Source of the DNA: Microbacterium testaceum | Lineage (GTDB): Bacteria > Actinomycetota > Actinomycetes > Actinomycetales > Microbacteriaceae | Reading direction: 5' to 3' | DNA length: 64,000 nucleotides | NCBI RefSeq assembly: GCF_006539145.1 | Contig: NZ_BJML01000009.1 | Location: 62,001-126,000, forward strand | Shown: positions 24,487 to 33,010 of the stretch, piece by piece | Layout: every line of letters begins with the position of its first letter | Numbering within the stretch: position 1 is the stretch's first letter | Translations under genes and position numbers: made by a program | The notes under the pieces: generated by a model | Seen by the model: only the letters and a program-made list of their open reading frames with translations | Database searches by the model: none | Told to the model about the DNA's origin: nothing

Positions 24487-25962
24487 ATGCCCAACGGACT
24501 CATCCACGACGACAGCCTGCGCGCGCACCCCGACGGGCTCGCGCTGCGGCTGACGATCCCCTGGTATCGCAGCCTGTGGCTCTCATCAGTGACGACTCTC
24601 GCGCTCACCGTCGACGGGGAGGAGATGGATGCCGCCGACCTCCGCGTCGAGTTCGGCGACACCTCCTACCGCCTCGACGAGCTACCCGAGCAGAGCGAGC
24701 GCCTGTGGTTCCTGCAGGAGCACCCGCTTCTCGTCGCTCGCCGTGACCACCCCGTGGCGCTCGGTGAGACGCACGACGTCGTGCTGCACGGCGAACTGCG
24801 TCTGCCCTACATGCAAATCGCGCCCGGGCAGGACGGCGGGCCCGGCATGTACGTGCCGAACGTCGTGCACGACGTGAAGATCCTCACGGTCGTCGGCGCG
24901 GATGCCGAAATCCCAGCGCTCGTATCGGATGTCACGCCCCCGCCGCCCGCGGCCGAGGACGACCCGTTCCAGTTGGGGCTGACGCTGTACTCGGCCAGCG
25001 CGGAGTTCCGCGCGGGGTACTTCGGCTTCGACGGCCTGCTCGACCGGGTCGCCGAACTCGGCATCGGTCCGGGCATCGAGATCGTGGCATCCCAGATGGT
25101 GCCGACCTACCCCGTCGTGGGCGACGAGTTCGTGCGCACGTGGCGCGCGGCGTTCGACCGGCACGGCTTCGTGGAGAGCTCGTTCGGCGCCAACCTCGAC
25201 ATGGGCCGCCGTCGCGATCGCGACATGACGCCCGACGAGGAGTTCGCCTTTTCGACGCTGATGTTCGAGGGGGCGAAGAAGCTCGGCTTTCCGCTCGTGC
25301 GCATCCAGAGCGCGAAGCCCGAGCTGCTGCGCCGTCTGCTGCCGATCGCGGAGCGGCTCGAGTTGAAGCTCGCCTACGAGATCCACGCGCCGATGGGCCC
25401 GAACGCCGAGCCGATCGTGCGCGTGCGCGAGACGTACGCCGAGCTCGACTCCCCGCTGCTGGGCTTCGTCGCCGACTTCTCGTCGACCATGCACGCGATG
25501 TCGCCGACGCTGCTGCGGGCCGTTCGCCGGGCGGGTCTCGACGACGAGGCGGTCCAGCGTCTGCAGGACATCTGGGCGACGGATGCCACGATGCAGGCGC
25601 GTCAGCAGGAGTTCATCACGTACCTCCGCGGGCGGGACGTCGACCCGGGCCGGCTGGGCGCCTTCGCGCACCTGGCCTTCAACATGCACGGGCACGTCGA
25701 CCCCCGGGAGTGGGCCGACATCATGCCGCAGATCCTGCACGTGCACGCGAAGTTCTACGACATCGACGACGCCGGCCAGGAGCCCGCGATCGACTATCCC
25801 GAGCTCGTGCGCGTGTTCGTCGAGAGCGGGTACCGCGGATTCTGGTCGAGCGAGTGGGAGGGGCACGCGTTCGCCGAGCTCGGCGAGGTCGACCCGCTGC
25901 TGCTCGTGCGTCGTCAGCACGACCTCATCCGGTCGGCGATGCGGACGGTGCCCGTGGGCTGA
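24487..25962 (+). CDS. DUF6379-TIM barrel fusion protein B (C-glycoside deglycosidase-like)
   Basis: A 491-aa fusion. The N-terminal DUF6379/CGDB domain (1-135) is a close relative of the free protein at 39771 (shared WYRSLWLS, ELPEQSE-LWF, YMQI-PG-DGGPG-YV). A Pro/Asp-rich linker (136-158) joins it to a TIM barrel (161-491) closely related to the free barrel at 37915 (NLDMGRR-RDRDMTPDEE, ADFSSTMH). Metal ligands Glu298, Asp330, His420 and Glu456 are all present, so it should be active. The likely reaction is cleavage of the bond between a 3-oxidised sugar and an aromatic ring, after GMC oxidation. GAGGAA precedes the ATG by six bases; it forms an operon with fusion A. Confidence 0.85.
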   Translation: MPNGLIHDDSLRAHPDGLALRLTIPWYRSLWLSSVTTLALTVDGEEMDAADLRVEFGDTSYRLDELPEQSERLWFLQEHPLLVARRDHPVALGETHDVVLHGELRLPYMQIAPGQDGGPGMYVPNVVHDVKILTVVGADAEIPALVSDVTPPPPAAEDDPFQLGLTLYSASAEFRAGYFGFDGLLDRVAELGIGPGIEIVASQMVPTYPVVGDEFVRTWRAAFDRHGFVESSFGANLDMGRRRDRDMTPDEEFAFSTLMFEGAKKLGFPLVRIQSAKPELLRRLLPIAERLELKLAYEIHAPMGPNAEPIVRVRETYAELDSPLLGFVADFSSTMHAMSPTLLRAVRRAGLDDEAVQRLQDIWATDATMQARQQEFITYLRGRDVDPGRLGAFAHLAFNMHGHVDPREWADIMPQILHVHAKFYDIDDAGQEPAIDYPELVRVFVESGYRGFWSSEWEGHAFAELGEVDPLLLVRRQHDLIRSAMRTVPVG

Positions 25963-26044
25963 CCCTCCCCTCGAGAGGATCTGGGGACGTTCTCATTCGG
26001 AGCGACCGGATGCGGACGCCCCCAGCTCGTCGGGCAGTCGAGGG

Positions 26045-26695
26045 TCAGGCAGTCGACAGCGTCAGGAACACCGTGCGCATCAGCCGCTCGAGCAGCTCAG
26101 ACCAGCGATAGGCGTCGTGCGGCGTCGCGGTCGCCGTCACACCGAGGCCGAGATATCGCACGCACAGGCTGTAGAAGACCTCGAACGCCCAGACGGCGTC
26201 GTCATCCGTCAGCCGGACGCCGTGCGCGGAGGCCGCGGTCAGAAGGGCGCGGACGAACACGGCCTGCCCGGCGTCGCCGGAGCGTCGACCGCGCGCGAGG
26301 ATCTCGACATCGTCCACCCCCATCACGAAGAAGGGGGAGAGCAGGTCGCGGTTCTCGCGCAGGATGCCGGCGTAGACCGCGACGATCTCGGCCGTCGCCG
26401 TCTCGAAGTCCGTCGCGCCGATGCCGGCGGCCGCGACGCGTTCGGCGGTCTCGACATCGAGGCGGTCGAACTCCTGCGCCTGGATCAGGCGCAGCAGTTC
26501 GGCCTTGCCCGAGACCCGGCCGTAGATCGAGCCGATCGACACCTCGGCACGCGCGCTGACCTCGGCGAGCGAGAACTGACCGGTGCCGCGCTCGTGCAGC
26601 AGCGCGAGGACGGCGGCGCGCACCTTCGCGAACGAGTCGCGACTTCGCTGCTGCTTTGGCTCGGACACCCCGCTCGCTCCGTCCCTCGTGGCCAT
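26045..26695 (-). CDS. TetR-family transcriptional regulator
   Basis: A 216-aa TetR/AcrR regulator. The N-terminal helix-turn-helix spans about residues 18-65 (KVRAAVLALLHERGTGQFSLAEVSARAEVSIGSIYGRVSGKAELL), with the C-terminal ligand domain after it. The ligand is unknown. It is the last gene of a minus-strand run (LysR, FAD monooxygenase, GH39-like, TetR), starting 20 bp after the GH39-like stop, so it is probably cotranscribed and could control the island. Confidence 0.85.
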   Translation of the reverse strand: MATRDGASGVSEPKQQRSRDSFAKVRAAVLALLHERGTGQFSLAEVSARAEVSIGSIYGRVSGKAELLRLIQAQEFDRLDVETAERVAAAGIGATDFETATAEIVAVYAGILRENRDLLSPFFVMGVDDVEILARGRRSGDAGQAVFVRALLTAASAHGVRLTDDDAVWAFEVFYSLCVRYLGLGVTATATPHDAYRWSELLERLMRTVFLTLSTA

Positions 26696-26715
26696 CGCTC
26701 TCCCCGGTTCCGGGC

Positions 26716-28152
26716 TCAGGCGGTCAGTTCCACGAGGAACACGGACTGCGGCTCCAGGGCGAGGTCCATCCGCAGGCTCCCCTCCTCCGACACCGCGACA
26801 GGGGAGGGGCCCTCGATTGCGCCGGACAGCGACGTGACGGTGGCCTGCACGGTGGCATCCGCCCAGGGCAGGTTTCGGAGGTCGAGGCTCACCCGTTCCA
26901 CCCCCGCGGATGCCAGGTCCAGGCGCTGCGGCGGGAGGGTGAGCCCCAGTTCGATGCGCTGCTCGCCGATGGGGATGCGAAAGGTGAAACGGTCCTCGGC
27001 GCGTGGCGCGAGGGCGCTGTCGGGGGCGACGTAGTTCGTCACGAGGACGCGGACGGTGTCACCGTCGCGCCCGGCGGCGACCGCCAGCCCCGACTCGTCG
27101 CCCCCGGTGGCCTCCAGCCGCCGCCCGGTGAGCGCCCGACCCGCGAGGACGAGCGCGCGCGAGCGCTCGTCGGGCCGCCCGTCGACGTCGCCGACCCCGC
27201 CGGGGTCGACGAAACCGTAGTGCGGATCGCGGCCGGTGTCGGCGCGGAAGAAGAACGCGTGGTCGATGACCGTGTCCTGCAGCGCGATCGCCGTGGCCGC
27301 CATGAACGCGCCCTTCTCCGGCGCCGGTGCGGTGCTGCTGGGCACCGCGAGGTAGTTCCAGTAGCTGAGCGTCAGGTCGGTGTCGGTGAACCCGTGACCA
27401 TCGAGCACTGCGCGCAGCTCGCGCGCCACGTAGCGGTAGTCCATCGGATCGCGGCTGCCATCGGTGAACCACAGGAACGAGAAGAAGTGCAGCGGCAGGT
27501 CGTTCTCACGCACGAACTTCAGGAAGCCCTCGCGGTAGGGCGAGTCGGCCTCCAGCGAGAAGGCGACCGAGGGGCCCCCGACGGTCAGGGACGGGTCGAC
27601 GCGGTGCACCGCCTCGCAGAAGGCGCGGTACATCGCGTAGAACTCCTCCGGTCGCCCGGCGAAGTGCAGCGGCCCGAAGTCGGGCTGATCGCCGAACTCG
27701 TAGAGGCGCACGGGCGTCGCCGGGCCGCCCGCCCACCCCTGGGAGTAGTGCCGGACGATGTGCTCGACGACCCGGCCGTACACCTCGACGTCGGCGGCGG
27801 GCAGCTTGTTCTTCGGGATCGAGCTGGCCACGGTGAACAGCACCTCGGCGCCGATGGAGTGAACCGCGTCGACCCACGCGTCGGTCGCCGCGAAGTTGTA
27901 GCTGGCCGGATCGTCGGGATCGGCGCGCCAGTCGGGGAAGAGGCTCGTGGGGTCGTCGCGGGTGTCGAGGCGCGAGACCCAGTCGAACGAGCGCACGAGG
28001 GTCACCCCCGCCTCGCGCCACAGGGGCGTCATGTCGGGGAAGTCGGGATAGGCCGCGACGGGGCCGGGTACGCCGCCGACGCCGTTGAGGGAGCGGAAGG
28101 TGCTCTCGCGGCCGGCGTCCACGACGACGGTGCGGGTGGGGGTGTGCGACAC
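26716..28152 (-). CDS. GH39-like glycoside hydrolase-fold protein with altered catalytic residues
   Basis: A 478-aa protein: clan GH-A (beta/alpha)8 barrel (about 15-330) resembling GH39 beta-xylosidase-type enzymes (SLNGVGGVPGP, PLWREAGVTLVRSFDW, EEFYAMYRAFCEAVHRVDPSLTVGGPS), then a beta-sandwich (about 340-478). Where GH39 has the acid/base motif (NEP), this protein has Asp-Gln156-Pro; where the nucleophile motif (TEW) is expected it has Ser-Tyr264-Trp. Both catalytic glutamates seem replaced, so it may bind glycosides or use another mechanism. It lies 20 bp downstream of the FAD monooxygenase and 20 bp upstream of TetR, inside a glycoside island. The family assignment is by eye. Confidence 0.65.
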   Translation of the reverse strand: MSHTPTRTVVVDAGRESTFRSLNGVGGVPGPVAAYPDFPDMTPLWREAGVTLVRSFDWVSRLDTRDDPTSLFPDWRADPDDPASYNFAATDAWVDAVHSIGAEVLFTVASSIPKNKLPAADVEVYGRVVEHIVRHYSQGWAGGPATPVRLYEFGDQPDFGPLHFAGRPEEFYAMYRAFCEAVHRVDPSLTVGGPSVAFSLEADSPYREGFLKFVRENDLPLHFFSFLWFTDGSRDPMDYRYVARELRAVLDGHGFTDTDLTLSYWNYLAVPSSTAPAPEKGAFMAATAIALQDTVIDHAFFFRADTGRDPHYGFVDPGGVGDVDGRPDERSRALVLAGRALTGRRLEATGGDESGLAVAAGRDGDTVRVLVTNYVAPDSALAPRAEDRFTFRIPIGEQRIELGLTLPPQRLDLASAGVERVSLDLRNLPWADATVQATVTSLSGAIEGPSPVAVSEEGSLRMDLALEPQSVFLVELTA

Positions 28153-28171
28153 GGGTGTCTCCTCGGGGGTC

Positions 28172-29335
28172 TCAGTAGGGCATCCGCAGGAGGCGGTTCG
28201 CGTACTCGTTCGCGATCGGCTCGTCGTGACGGAGGTGGTCGATGCGCGCGCGGTAGGTCTCGTCGGTGACCGAGTCGAATTCTTCGAGCATCGACTCGAT
28301 CGAACGCTCGTGCACCGCGCGCACCCGGGGCAGGCGGCGCTTCATGAACTCGAGCTGGGCGTCGAGCAGCGACTGGTCCTTCGCGAGCTCTTGGGCGAGC
28401 ACGACGCCGTCTTCGATGCTCATCGCCGCTCCCGATCCCAGGTAGGGCGTCATCGTGTGGGCGGCGTCGCCCAGAATCATGATGCGCCCGCGGAACCACG
28501 GGTACGGCACCCACACCGTCGAGTACGGGGTGTAGGCGACGTTCTCGGCGTGACGGACGTCGTCGAGGGCGTCGGCGAGGAAGGCCGATCCGCGCGTGAG
28601 CGAGGCGGCGCGATCGTGCATGATCTCGGCCATCTTGCTCGCGTCGTAGCGCGGGCGGCCCTCCTCGGCCACGGTGAGCACCATGTACATGGTGTCTTCC
28701 GACAGGGGCGTGAGCATGATCTTGCCGCCGTAGCCCTGGCAGATGATCGGCTGCATGATCTTGCGGCGGTTGGGGAGCCCCGCGCGCCAGGCGACCCCGC
28801 CCACCGGGCGCGGAGCGTACTTCTCGCCGAAGTACTCGCGGCGGATCTGGGAGTTCAGACCATCGAAGCCGAGCACGAGGTCGTAGTCGGCGCCGGCGCC
28901 GGTGCTGAACGTCACGGTCGCCCTGTCGGCATCCTGGGCGATGTCGGCGACGGTCGTGCTCATGTGGAACGTGGCGCCGTTGGCGAGGGCGTGGCGCGCG
29001 GCCATCTCGAGGAACGCCATGCGCGACATCGTCACGCATCCCGGCAGGCCCTCGTCGCGGGTGCCGTAGCTCATGGTGCTCAGCAGGGTGCCGTCGGCGT
29101 CGTAGTTGTCGATGCCCGGGGCGGGATGGCCGATCTCGAGGACGTCGTCGAGCAGTCCGATCTCGCGTACCGCGCGCAGGCCGTTGATGCGGAGGCCGAA
29201 TCCGACGCCGGCGACGCTGATCTCGGGCTTGTCGTCGATGACGTCGACGTGCGCACCGATCCGGGCGAGGGCGGATGCCGTGGTGAGGCCGCCGATGCCG
29301 GCGCCGACGATCAGGATTCTCAACGGGTTCGACAT
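28172..29335 (-). CDS. FAD-dependent aromatic monooxygenase
   Basis: A 387-aa group A flavin monooxygenase. Motifs: ILIVGAGIGGLTTA (FAD, residues 6-19), LVLGFDGLNSQIR (DG motif) and RIMILGDAAHTMTPYLGSGAAMSIED (GD motif). Such enzymes hydroxylate phenolic rings with NAD(P)H and O2. It is 2-ring-size neutral by sequence, so the substrate is not deducible; context suggests an aglycone or its fragment. GGAGGAG before the ATG at 29335 supports this start. It is 174 bp downstream of the LysR gene on the same strand, and is distinct from the monooxygenase at 54729. Confidence 0.85.
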   Translation of the reverse strand: MSNPLRILIVGAGIGGLTTASALARIGAHVDVIDDKPEISVAGVGFGLRINGLRAVREIGLLDDVLEIGHPAPGIDNYDADGTLLSTMSYGTRDEGLPGCVTMSRMAFLEMAARHALANGATFHMSTTVADIAQDADRATVTFSTGAGADYDLVLGFDGLNSQIRREYFGEKYAPRPVGGVAWRAGLPNRRKIMQPIICQGYGGKIMLTPLSEDTMYMVLTVAEEGRPRYDASKMAEIMHDRAASLTRGSAFLADALDDVRHAENVAYTPYSTVWVPYPWFRGRIMILGDAAHTMTPYLGSGAAMSIEDGVVLAQELAKDQSLLDAQLEFMKRRLPRVRAVHERSIESMLEEFDSVTDETYRARIDHLRHDEPIANEYANRLLRMPY

Positions 29336-29509
29336 GGGTGCTCCTCCTCGAGCGGACGGCCGGGCCCGCGGGGGTGCGCGCCTCACCGAATCAGAACGTT
29401 GATTCTGATTTCAGGCTACGGACGGGCCGGGCGCGCGCACAACGATCGCACCCCGACCGCCGTGGATGGCGTCCATCACGATCGGTGATGCGGGCGGCAT
29501 CCGCCCGTC

Positions 29510-30451
29510 TCACTGCGGAGCGTGACCCGCGGCGATCACGCGACCGGCCTCGGCGAAGAGGCCGCGCATCCACTCGTGCTCGGGATCGCGGTTGTGCGAA
29601 GGGTGCCACCACAGGGCGCTGACGATCGGCGTCGCCGCGAACGGCAGGGGCACCACGCGGATGCCGCCGATGCGCAGCAGGTGGGGGGCGAGGGCGGACT
29701 GCACGAGTCCCACGCGCCGCGTTCCGCTGACGAAGTGCCCCACCGAGAGGAAGCTCTCCAGCACCACCTCGATGTGCGGTTCGACCCCGAGCTGCTGGAT
29801 CTGGCGCGCGGCCGAGGTGAAGGCTGACCGCGATTGGAAGGTGAGCACCCACGGCAGGTCGGCGAGGTTCTGCATCGTGAGCGACTCGCCCACCTCGTCG
29901 TTGTCGTCGGCCACGACCGCCAGCCAGTCGTCCTGCCAGAGGTCGAGGTAGGGCAGCTCCGACACGGGACCGTGGGGGATGACCATGGCGTCGGCCGAGC
30001 GCAGGCGGTTCGCGGCGTCTTCCACGATCCCGGGGTTGTGCAGCATGTAGCGGAAGCGAACGCCCGGCGCTTGCTCCGCTGCGAGCTGCGACACGACGGT
30101 TCCGACGGTGACGAAGCCGTAGTCGGACCCGTAGATCGAGAACTCGCGCGTCGACTCCGCCGGAGACCACGATGCCTGGCTGTCGAAGACGCGTCGGGCT
30201 GCTTCGAGGGCCGTGCTCGTGTGATCGGTCAGGCGGACGGCGAACGGCGTGAGCTCGTAGGTGTTGCCGCGACGCGCGAGGATCTGGTCGTTGAAGTGCG
30301 TGCGAAGGCGCGCGAGAGAGGCGCTGAGCGCGGGCTGGCTCAGGTGCAGACTCTCGGCGGCGCGCGTGACGCTGCGCTCGGTGAGCAGCGCGTCGAGCGC
30401 CACCAGGAGGTTGAGGTCGAGGCGCGAAAGCGCCGAATGATCGGTCACCAC
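29510..30451 (-). CDS. LysR-family regulator, NodD/NahR-like subgroup
   Basis: A 313-aa LysR protein. The helix-turn-helix (about 10-65: LDLNLLVALDALLTERSVTRAAESLHLSQPALSASLARLR, then FNDQILARRG) has the LDLNLL and FND signatures of the NodD/NahR/LinR branch, whose members respond to flavonoids, salicylate and other aromatics. The effector domain follows to the end. Two GTG codons (30451, 30448) are possible starts; AAGGA favours 30451. It is divergent from the ABC transporter operon, so the 223-bp gap probably holds its operator and both promoters. Confidence 0.85.
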   Translation of the reverse strand: MVTDHSALSRLDLNLLVALDALLTERSVTRAAESLHLSQPALSASLARLRTHFNDQILARRGNTYELTPFAVRLTDHTSTALEAARRVFDSQASWSPAESTREFSIYGSDYGFVTVGTVVSQLAAEQAPGVRFRYMLHNPGIVEDAANRLRSADAMVIPHGPVSELPYLDLWQDDWLAVVADDNDEVGESLTMQNLADLPWVLTFQSRSAFTSAARQIQQLGVEPHIEVVLESFLSVGHFVSGTRRVGLVQSALAPHLLRIGGIRVVPLPFAATPIVSALWWHPSHNRDPEHEWMRGLFAEAGRVIAAGHAPQ

Positions 30452-30554
30452 GGCGTGATCCTTCGCTCGGGAAAGCTGTCCGCGGATCGTATCAATGCCG
30501 TCTATGTCGCAGCTAGGCGCCATACTCCCGAACGATGATCACGGTCTTCCGCGC

Positions 30555-30585
30555 CTTATGTGCTGTATCGCGAAGACTTATGTGC
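30555..30585. promoter_or_regulatory. Direct repeat CTTATGTGC (two copies) in the lysR/ABC intergenic region
   Basis: CTTATGTGC occurs at 30555-30563 and 30577-30585, offset by 22 bp (two helical turns), on the same face of the DNA. GATACT (30605-30610) downstream is a plausible -10 box for the ABC operon, which places the second copy in the -35 area, a classic activator position. The word belongs to the YTTATG set seen elsewhere in the island. Confidence 0.5.
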
Positions 30586-30674
30586 GTTTTAGGCGCAACG
30601 CGCCGATACTGAGTCGCACAGCACAGGCGCTCCCACCGAAGGGCTCGCCGACAACGTCGTCAGAAAGGCTGGCC

Positions 30675-31964
30675 ATGACTCAGCATCGCCGCGTCACGCG
30701 GATCGCAGGTCTCCTCGCTCTTCCCGTCACCGCCGTTCTCGTCCTCGCCGGGTGCTCCGGCTCGGGTTCGGGAGACGCCGGGGGCGATTCGAACTCCTTC
30801 ACGTTCACCTTCGCCACCTCCAACAACCTCGAGAGCCCATACGAGACGCTCGCCAAGGAGTACATGGCGGCGAATCCCGGCGTCACCATCACCTCGAACC
30901 CGACCCCGAACGACAAGTACGGGGAGACCATCCGCACGCAGCTGCAGGCGGGCAATGCTTCCGACGTCATCATCACCGCACCCGGTGCCGGTGACTCGCG
31001 CGGTCTGATCCCCCTCGCCCAGGCCGGGTTCTTCGAACCGCTCGGCGACACCGCGACCTCGCTCGTGCCGACCGGGAGCGACACGCTCTTCGAGCTCGAC
31101 GGCAAGACATACGGCCAGCCCTTGGACTTCACCATCGGTGCCGTCGTCGCCAGCATGGGCACAGCCGGCATGAACGGGATCACGAGCTGGCCCACCACCA
31201 TGAACGACTTTTACGCCGAGTGCGGGAAGCTCGCGGGCGACGGCAAGTCGATGATCGCCATCGCCGGCGCCGCCGCCCCGAACGCCGGTCTCACCGCTCA
31301 GGGCATCGCGGCGACCCGCGTCTACGCATCGGACCCGAACTTCAACACCGAGCGCGCTGAGGGCAAGACCACCTTCGCCCAGAGCAAGGGCTGGGCGGAC
31401 ACGCTGCAGACCATCATCGACCTCAAGGACAAGGGCTGCTTCCAGGCCGGTGCCGAGGGCGGCGGCTTCGACGCCATCACCAACGGACTCGCGCAGGGCA
31501 CCTCGGTCGGCAGCTTCATCCCCTCGGGCTCGGCGGTCGAGATCGCCGCCGCGGCTCCCGCGGAGGCCGACTTCAAGGTGCAGCCCTTCCCGCCCGCAAC
31601 CGGTGGCAAGCCCTTCGTGCTCGCCAGCTCGAACTACGCGGCATCCATCAACGCGAAGTCCCAGAAGAAGGACGCGGCGAAGAAGTTCCTCGAGTGGCTC
31701 GCCACCCCGGACGCGCAGGAGAAGTTCTACGAGGCCTCGGGTCTGCTCCCCATCTCGGAGTACAAGAATCTCGACCTGAGCAAGACGATCTACTCCGAGG
31801 TCGTCGATGACATCTCGAACGGTTCCTACACCACCCTGCCCTCGAACGTCTGGCCGAACCCGGCCGTGTACGACGCGCTGTCGACGGGTGTCCAGGGCCT
31901 GCTGACGGGCCAGAGCAGCATCGACCAGGTGCTGAAGAACATGGATGCGGCCTGGGGCAACTGA
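30675..31964 (+). CDS. ABC transporter substrate-binding lipoprotein (sugar type)
   Basis: A 429-aa family 1 extracellular solute-binding protein. The signal peptide ends in a lipobox (VLAGC, Cys27), followed by a Gly/Ser-rich tether and the two-lobe binding protein (about 40-429; SPYETLAKEYMAANPGVTI, KFLEWLATPDAQEKFYEASG). These proteins capture mono- or oligosaccharides and glycosides. GAAAGG precedes the ATG. It is the first gene of an operon with two permeases, a TIM-barrel isomerase and a GMC oxidase, indicating that the imported ligand is a sugar or glycoside to be oxidised. Confidence 0.92.
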   Translation: MTQHRRVTRIAGLLALPVTAVLVLAGCSGSGSGDAGGDSNSFTFTFATSNNLESPYETLAKEYMAANPGVTITSNPTPNDKYGETIRTQLQAGNASDVIITAPGAGDSRGLIPLAQAGFFEPLGDTATSLVPTGSDTLFELDGKTYGQPLDFTIGAVVASMGTAGMNGITSWPTTMNDFYAECGKLAGDGKSMIAIAGAAAPNAGLTAQGIAATRVYASDPNFNTERAEGKTTFAQSKGWADTLQTIIDLKDKGCFQAGAEGGGFDAITNGLAQGTSVGSFIPSGSAVEIAAAAPAEADFKVQPFPPATGGKPFVLASSNYAASINAKSQKKDAAKKFLEWLATPDAQEKFYEASGLLPISEYKNLDLSKTIYSEVVDDISNGSYTTLPSNVWPNPAVYDALSTGVQGLLTGQSSIDQVLKNMDAAWGN

Positions 31965-32034
31965 GTGAATCCGCCGCCCGGGCCCCTGGACCCGGGCGGC
32001 GGAGCCGAACCCCATCGAGGATGACGAGGACGCG

Positions 32035-33009
32035 ATGAGCACCACCTTCCGAGCCGGCGAAATCGCCGCCACCGAGACCGAGCGCGTGGTCTTGCCACGT
32101 CGCGGCGGACGCCGCCGCTCCGCGCCCCGCCCGCGCCGCAAGGGCCTGCTGAAGTTCGGCTACTGGTGGTGGGCTCTGCCCGGCATCCTCTTCGTCGTCG
32201 GCATCCACTACGTCGCCACGAGTGTCGGTGGCTTCTTCGCCTTCACGAACTGGACCGGCATCGGGGCCTTCCAGCTCATCGGTCTCGACAACTTCACGCG
32301 GATCTTCCAGGACCCCACGAAGATCGGGGCGCTGTGGAACACGCTGTTCCTCGCCTTCGGATCGGTGATCCTCAGCAACATCCTGGGGCTGGGGATCGCT
32401 CTCGGCCTCAATCGCGGGCTGAAGAGCCGGTACATCCTGCGCACGCTCTTCTTCATGCCTGTCGTGCTCAGCCCGCTGGCGACGTCGTACATCTGGAAGT
32501 TCATCTTCGACTTCAACGGACCGCTCAACCTCGTGCTGCGGGGGATCGGCCTGGACTCGATGGCCCGCGCCTGGATCGCCGACCCCACGTGGGCGATCTG
32601 GACGATCCTCATCGTGCTGGTGTGGCAGAACATCGGCTTCTCGATGGTGATCTACATGGCGGGCCTCGCCGCCGTCCCGGTCGAGATCGAAGAGGCCGCG
32701 GCCATCGACGGCGCCAACCTATGGCAGCGCTTCTGGCACGTGACGCTCCCGTCGATCCGCCCCGCCGTCGCGATCGCGACCACCCTCGGGCTGGTGAACG
32801 GATTGCGCGTGTTCGATCAGATCATGGCGCTGACCGGCGGCGGTCCGGCCGCGGCGACCGAGACGCTCGCAACGCAGGTCTACAAGCAGTCGTTCGCCCT
32901 CGGCAACTTCGGCTACGGCGCCGCCCTGGCGCTGCTGCTGACCCTCATCATCCTGGTCTTCGCGGTCATCCAGCAGCGCGTCACCGCCGACCGTTCGGAG
33001 GAGAACTGA
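32035..33009 (+). CDS. ABC sugar transporter permease (MalF/UgpA-like)
   Basis: A 324-aa integral membrane subunit. A basic cytoplasmic N terminus (1-45) precedes six predicted helices. The EAA loop (EEAAAIDGANLWQRFWHVTLPSIRP) that contacts the ATPase is complete. It belongs to the CUT1 type paired with the permease immediately downstream (1-bp gap). No ATP-binding subunit lies nearby, so a shared MsmK/UgpC-type ATPase encoded elsewhere must energise it. Confidence 0.9.
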   Translation: MSTTFRAGEIAATETERVVLPRRGGRRRSAPRPRRKGLLKFGYWWWALPGILFVVGIHYVATSVGGFFAFTNWTGIGAFQLIGLDNFTRIFQDPTKIGALWNTLFLAFGSVILSNILGLGIALGLNRGLKSRYILRTLFFMPVVLSPLATSYIWKFIFDFNGPLNLVLRGIGLDSMARAWIADPTWAIWTILIVLVWQNIGFSMVIYMAGLAAVPVEIEEAAAIDGANLWQRFWHVTLPSIRPAVAIATTLGLVNGLRVFDQIMALTGGGPAAATETLATQVYKQSFALGNFGYGAALALLLTLIILVFAVIQQRVTADRSEEN

Positions 33010-33010
33010 C

